Shown here: piece by piece, positions 59,069 through 64,000 of the stretch
Numbering within the stretch: position 1 is the first letter of the stretch
How the letters are laid out: each line of letters opens with the position of its first letter
Assembly: GCA_024220505.1 (NCBI GenBank)
Contig: JAKZZE010000004.1
Coordinates: 682,001-746,000, forward strand
Source: Rhizopus arrhizus
Lineage: Eukaryota > Mucoromycota > Mucoromycetes > Mucorales > Rhizopodaceae
Direction of reading: 5' to 3'
Length of the DNA: 64,000 bases
Made by a program: the position numbers and the translations under genes
The notes under the pieces: generated by a model
What the model was told of the DNA's origin: nothing
Seen by the model: only the letters and a program-made list of their open reading frames with translations
The model's database searches: none

Positions 59069-59532
59069 ATGGTAATGTATGAAATAGTAGCTAATGGGAT
59101 ATAAACTAAACGAAATTGTAGTCTAAGCCATATTACTTAAGGGCTAAAAGAGAAAAAGTCCTTTTATTTTTATGTTATCAACCCAACGATTCACTTGAAC
59201 AACTCAAGACAAATCTATGCGAAGCTTTAAATAATAATAAAACGCATGAGGAAGTCAAATTGTTTATAGACGGTGACAAAACAGGAGAATACCTTCCTTT
59301 AGAAAGTACAAAATCTATTGAAAGTGGAAGCACTGTATACTTTGTTTACTTTGATCGTCAAGAAGGTTTATACGATATATAAAGTTAAAAGTTTTCTTTT
59401 TATTAAAACTACTTTTATACAGGCCAGTGGGAACCAGTTAACGTAGTTCAACCTCAATTAGATGACGACATAGAAGAAGAAGAACCTGTACCTGTAGTTG
59501 TTAAGAAAGAAAAGGGAAAGAAAAAAGCATAA
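59069..59532 (+). CDS. Small ubiquitin-fold-like protein with acidic/Lys tail
   Basis: Three exons: 59069-59071 (only the ATG), 59122-59365 and 59423-59532, 118 aa. Intron 1 (50 nt, GTAATG...TTGTAG) directly follows the start codon. Protein reads MSKPYYLRAKREKVLLFLCY, QPNDSLEQLKTNLCEAL, EVKLFIDGDKTGEYLPLEST, SIESGSTVYFVYFD, then an acidic stretch (DDDIEEEE) and a KKEKGKKKA end. The pattern of beta-hairpin, helix (LEQLK) and late LxLESTKSI...VYFVY strands resembles ubiquitin-like/Elongin-B-like folds; this is inference from layout, no specific family is claimed. It is missed by simple open-frame searches because of the split start. It converges with LTN1, one base between stops. Confidence 0.65.
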
Positions 59533-59533
59533 A

Positions 59534-62500
59534 TTAAAATACAGTTCTGCATAATGGACAACTAGCTGAATTAGATGATCTAAACCACTATAAAAAGGAA
59601 TAAAAAGTGAATAAAGACACCAAAAATATCCTTATATTTCTTCTTACCTTGTATAAGCAGCTAGAGTGGAATTTCTTTTTACATGTTTTACACTGTTTGG
59701 TTGGTATAGATCGATCTTGGGCGCTAATAATTGAATAACAAATCGTACAATCTTCTACTCCGCTAAAATGAAGGTTCACATTTCTCTTGAATACTGTCAA
59801 TGCATCAACAATATTACCATTCTTTTGTTTTTGTTATTTTTTGGTGTGCACAAAAGGATTTAATATAAAATTGCATGTCGTTTTCTATTCAACTCACCTG
59901 AGAGCCAATAACGGCTGTAATTGAAAACATCCATCCACGCCATTGTTTATCATTCACACCTACTTTCTGTACACCTTCTACTTCAATTTGGCGCAAGGGA
60001 TAGTTGCTGGGTAGCTTGATTGCGATTTGCATATCTTGTTCATCTACCACATACTTGGCTGTTACTTCACTTGCTGCTTTCAAAGTCTTGATCGTAAACT
60101 CGTTTTCTTCGTTTTCTTCTAATTGTGACTTGATATCTGGTCTATTTACCAGTTCTAATTCATCATTGATGATAGGCTGACTAAAGTACTTTTCAGTATA
60201 GCTTTCGACAGCAAGTGTCAGTTGTCGATGTTTACAATCGATCCACCAAATACGAACAAGAGATGGAATGTATCGAAGGGAACGATAGTAAAGATGAGAG
60301 GCTAAAATGTAAAAGCTCATCTCTTGAGATCCATCAAAGCCTTCGGTGTCGTATTCCGTAATGTTCCAATTAGTCAAATCAAATGGCTTATTGACACCCC
60401 TTTGACCGACATTCAAAATTGCACAAATAACAGGCATCAGACAAGCAAAGGCTTCTTTTTCTTTTAATTCTGCTGTATATTCTTGTTTCAACTTGAACGT
60501 CTATAAATGTAATGTATTATTATTATTATTTTGCCAAAAAAATAAGTAAACTCACAATATCATTAAAGTGATCCAACATAAGCATCCATACTAAAAGGTA
60601 GCCAAAAACTTCATAATGACGTCCATCCAATTCATTCACTTGCCATTCTGATAAATCAGGGGGATTTAAAATGAATGATAAAATATTATTATCAATCTCA
60701 ATGTGTGTCTCTTCTTCTGTTTTAAAAAGATAAAGCAAATCAATATAACTTGCTTATGCAAAATTGATTAATGTAGATACCTGACGTTTCAGTGAACTCA
60801 AGACGAACGGATAAATCTTCAACCTTTTGAGCAATCAACTTTTTTAAAAGTTTATAGGCACACTTTTGAAGTTCTTCATTTGACGTGACGATAAGTTGAC
60901 ACAACTATAAGTAATACTCTTCATCAATAATTGTTTGACAAAAAAGAAGAAGACAAAGCAATACTTACATCTGAGAAACAATCCGCTTCCAACAAGGTTC
61001 TATCAGGAATATATTCCAATAAATTGGATAGAGTCTTTTGATAAAGTGTTCTAACCTTGAAACCTACGCCTTTTCCATATTCTTTTGCAGCCAATTCTAA
61101 TAATAACTTTCCATAGGATGGCAAATGCTCTTTCACAGATTCATAAAGTGCCTCATTATCATGAGACAATGTAACCAATGTCTGATAAAGGTCGAGTGCA
61201 TAATACAAGACCAGTAGCTCTTCAGGTTGATTGGCGTCCGCGTAAGCTGTCCAGGTAAAGCAGCTTTCCAAAAAGTAATCCCAGTGACCTCCCAGTTCAT
61301 CAGGGACGGATTCTGCCAAGTGTTTGAGCAGTTGAGCAAACTGAGCTTGAGTTCGTGCCTTTTGTTGATCGCTGCTAAACTCAAAGTCTTGGCTTAATAG
61401 TGGACGAAGAGATTGGATCAAGTACATAATTCTTTGGCGTGGGATATCAAAGGGCTCAACTTTAAGAGAAGAAGCATTCAAGAGACCCAGAATGCTCCAA
61501 TAACGTTTCTTTTTTAAATCATCGTCAGCACTATTGTCCTCTGTGTAATAATCGAAATCAAACAAACTGGTTGCGCCCGAGAGCTTGCTACACAAATCAC
61601 TTTGGTAATGTCTATAGGGATCAGTATTACTCAACGCATATTTGAACGCTCTCAGCAGTGATGTCTTCATCAGCAGATCGAGTTCAGTTGCTTCAGCTTT
61701 GATAAAAGGTAACCATTTTTGCAATTCTGAAACATGCCAATCAGTAAGAACCAGTAGTTTGCAGAGGAGACTTTGCAGCACATTAGCGCAAAGGACTACA
61801 TTTTGAGAAGATAAAACCAAATTGCTTGTAAAGGAAAGCAAGCGTTTGTTTTCTTGCACAGGTTGCCGCGCCTTGATAGAGGCAAGTAACTGCTCAGAAA
61901 ATTCAGAAATATTAAAAGAGGATCTTGTAACAAAGGAAAGCCAGTTAGAGAATAGGTCTTGGGAATGCTTGATAAATATACGGATGCCTTCGATTGCCTT
62001 CTTTTCCCAGATACGACACGCGTTAGGCGCAGACAATCCTTGATCACAGGCAACGCTTGCTATCATCAACTGATGAATAAGCCAATCGTTGCGACCATCC
62101 GCAAAAACTAAATCAAGTGAGCTGAGATCAGAAAGGTATTCACCCCAGAATAAAGCAAGTCGAACAAATGAGGAAAGACCATACATATCGTAAGAGACAG
62201 GCATCAGCTCATCTTTATCATCAGTGAGTGAGTCAGCCGACAAAGCCACGAAAGGATCAAGGATAGCAAGTGACAGATAATCCGTTGTGTGGTAGGTGAA
62301 AGGAACAAAGAGATGTTCCCATTCTTCCTTTGTACCAAGTAGTATCGAAAGAGCGTTTTGATACGCTTCTTGATTGAAAAAGGAACTTGATAATAACTTT
62401 TTGGCACGCTGGACAAAGTCAGATGGACTTGATGTAAATGTTACATCAAGGATGGAAAGTCTCATCTGTTTAACAATAGAGTAGGCCAAGTCCATACGAT

Positions 62501-64000
62501 CACTCAAAATAGTACCAGAGATCGAGTCCCAAACAGCAGCTGCTTTTACTTGGATATCTCGATAGAGATTCATTTCTTCATCATTTTCCTCTACATCATC
62601 ATAGTGATGTGGTCTTTGGCTGGTAAATATAGCGTCAAATATTTGGGAAGGAATATTAGCAAATGATTCCTTTTCTGATATTTTTTTTGCATTTTCGTCA
62701 TCTTGAGTCAGTCTTTCCATCATATTCAATGTAGATACAACGGCTTTAAGGCCTTGAACATGATGTTCTCCTCTGTTAAAGTCCATCAAACATGTCTCCA
62801 AATTAGATAAAACTACTGCTACGGTAGCATCAGATAATATCTGATAAGCTAAACATATATAAAAAAGAATGGTGAATAAGTAACTGTGACTAGGAACAAA
62901 GAAAAAATACATACAAAAGGAATGAGTTAAACTCAGACAAACAGCGTTTTCCAAGACTGGACGAGGAACACCAGTTCTAGGACTTTCTGAGAAACCTTTA
63001 ACCATTGTATCCAAGTGTTCGTGTTGGAATTTGAAATCGACTGCATTATCTTTTTTCACTTGTTCAAGGGCCAAAACAACAATCTCGGATGAATTTACTT
63101 CAGACTGTTCATGAATAGCATAGATTTTTTCAATAAATTCGTTCCACAATTGCTTGGCTTCTTCTCGATCACTTAATCTAACGACAGCAGCTACATAGAA
63201 TGAAGTTAAAGGGGCAATAGGAGTTTCTTCAGATGAAAATAAGATCAATAGTTGCTTAACAGCTCCAGCTATATTCTGTATTTCTTTAATAGCCATTTCA
63301 TAAGAGCTGATAAGCTGGTTGGCTAAGGTCAGTAAATCAAAAGACTTATTTTTGTGTACAACACTTGAAACGATGGATTCGTACAAGAGGCGTTTAACCA
63401 TATCGTTTGTGATTTCATCAATAGCAACGCTTTTCTTAATTTCCTGAGATGTGCATACCAGAAAGTTGCCAGTCTTTTGAGAAAATGAACTCATGTCAAA
63501 CATGTCACGTGTAACTGTAGAGCTGCAATCAACAATTGTCTGAATAAAAAGCTGATCAAGTTGAGACCATAAAGAGGTGGATAAATCTATTTTTATTTGT
63601 ATTAGTACACAAACCGATATTGCCTTCATATGTCCTTCTAGTTTACCTTTTGTGCTTTCAATAGAACCTAAAACATTAAGATGTTTGGCTACAATTATAT
63701 AGGCGTTGGAATCAATCTTTTCATTAATGACCTTATCACGCGAGCCCAAAAAGAAAACTACAAGCACATTCCATAGCTTATCTTGAACTAACGAAAAAGC
63801 TGTTCTCTTTGATGAATCATCGTCTTTTTTGCTATAATTAAAAGATAAGTTCCTGCTCGTATTTTTTATTTTTTTATTTTTTTTCAATTTACTTTTACCT
63901 TAAAGTGATGGCAAAGTAAACGATACATTCAATATAAGCATCGAGAAATATTTGAAAGTTGGCCTTTTCAATAAATTCAGTGTATAAACCTTTCCAAAAG
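59534..64000 (-). CDS. LTN1: E3 ubiquitin ligase Listerin (ribosome quality control), 5'-partial
   Basis: Ubiquitinates nascent chains stalled on 60S subunits in the RQC complex. Nine exons in the window on the minus strand: 63899->64000, 63647-63831, 62915-63586, 60969-62848, 60781-60904, 60556-60716, 59898-60500, 59648-59821 and 59534-59587, about 1318 residues; the N-terminal part lies beyond the window. The long middle is helical HEAT/ARM-like repeat. The C-terminal RWD-like region reads IKLPSNYPLRQIEVEGVQKV and GVNDKQWRGWMFSITAVIGS. The RING-CH finger is EDCTICYSIISAQDRSIP, CKTCKKKFHSSCLYK, then WFRSSNSASCPLCRTVF in the last 54-nt exon, completing all eight zinc ligands. These are Listerin hallmarks, so the call is firm. 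Confidence 0.94.

Overview
The window looks like nuclear DNA from an early-diverging fungus, most likely Mucoromycota/Mucorales. It is AT-rich, with many 45-70 nt GT-AG introns, CT-rich promoters and homopolymer A/T runs. It carries a Mucorales-style transposon load: chromodomain Ty3/Gypsy, DIRS-like, LINE and Tc1/mariner-like elements. Genus cannot be decided from sequence alone. No tRNA, rRNA or CRISPR array was recognised.

Layout: 0.7-17.4 kb is a compact housekeeping island. It holds a PMC1-type Ca2+-ATPase, a SelO/FMP40 protein AMPylase, the COX6/COX5A cytochrome oxidase subunit, YAE1, an LRR protein with a C-terminal Cys motif (-), an arrestin-fold trafficking adaptor, a PHO80/PCL-type cyclin, a small membrane protein, and a short Hop/STI1-like co-chaperone lacking TPR1-DP1 (-). 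The interval 17.4-19.8 kb is largely empty. From 19,830 to 23,456 lies a Tc1/mariner-type element with long inverted repeats and a TA target duplication. It holds a decayed DDE transposase (-) and a multi-exon passenger gene (+) with an RPD...GEAK signature resembling PD-(D/E)XK nucleases. An aldehyde dehydrogenase gene (-) follows at 24.0-25.7 kb.

From 25.7 to about 59 kb the window is mainly repeats. It contains two copies of a segmental duplication (30.2-32.7 and 54.3-56.2 kb), each with a small CxxC/Ala-Pro-rich gene; several LINE fragments; solo LTRs; and minisatellites. A minus-strand chromovirus (38.6-43.3 kb) is interrupted in gag by the LTR of a plus-strand, 3'-truncated relative (43.3-47.2 kb). 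A second member of the RPD...GEVK family (47.5-49.3 kb) is fused upstream to a truncated DIRS-like element (49.3-52.2 kb). Beyond that are a broken 6-phosphofructo-2-kinase fragment and a transposase relic.

The right edge (59.1-64 kb) returns to host genes. A previously uncalled small acidic/lysine-tailed protein gene, whose first intron directly follows the ATG, converges with LTN1 (Listerin, ribosome quality control E3 ligase); their stop codons are one base apart. LTN1 runs off the window end. All splice models were made by hand from reading frame, consensus and family similarity.
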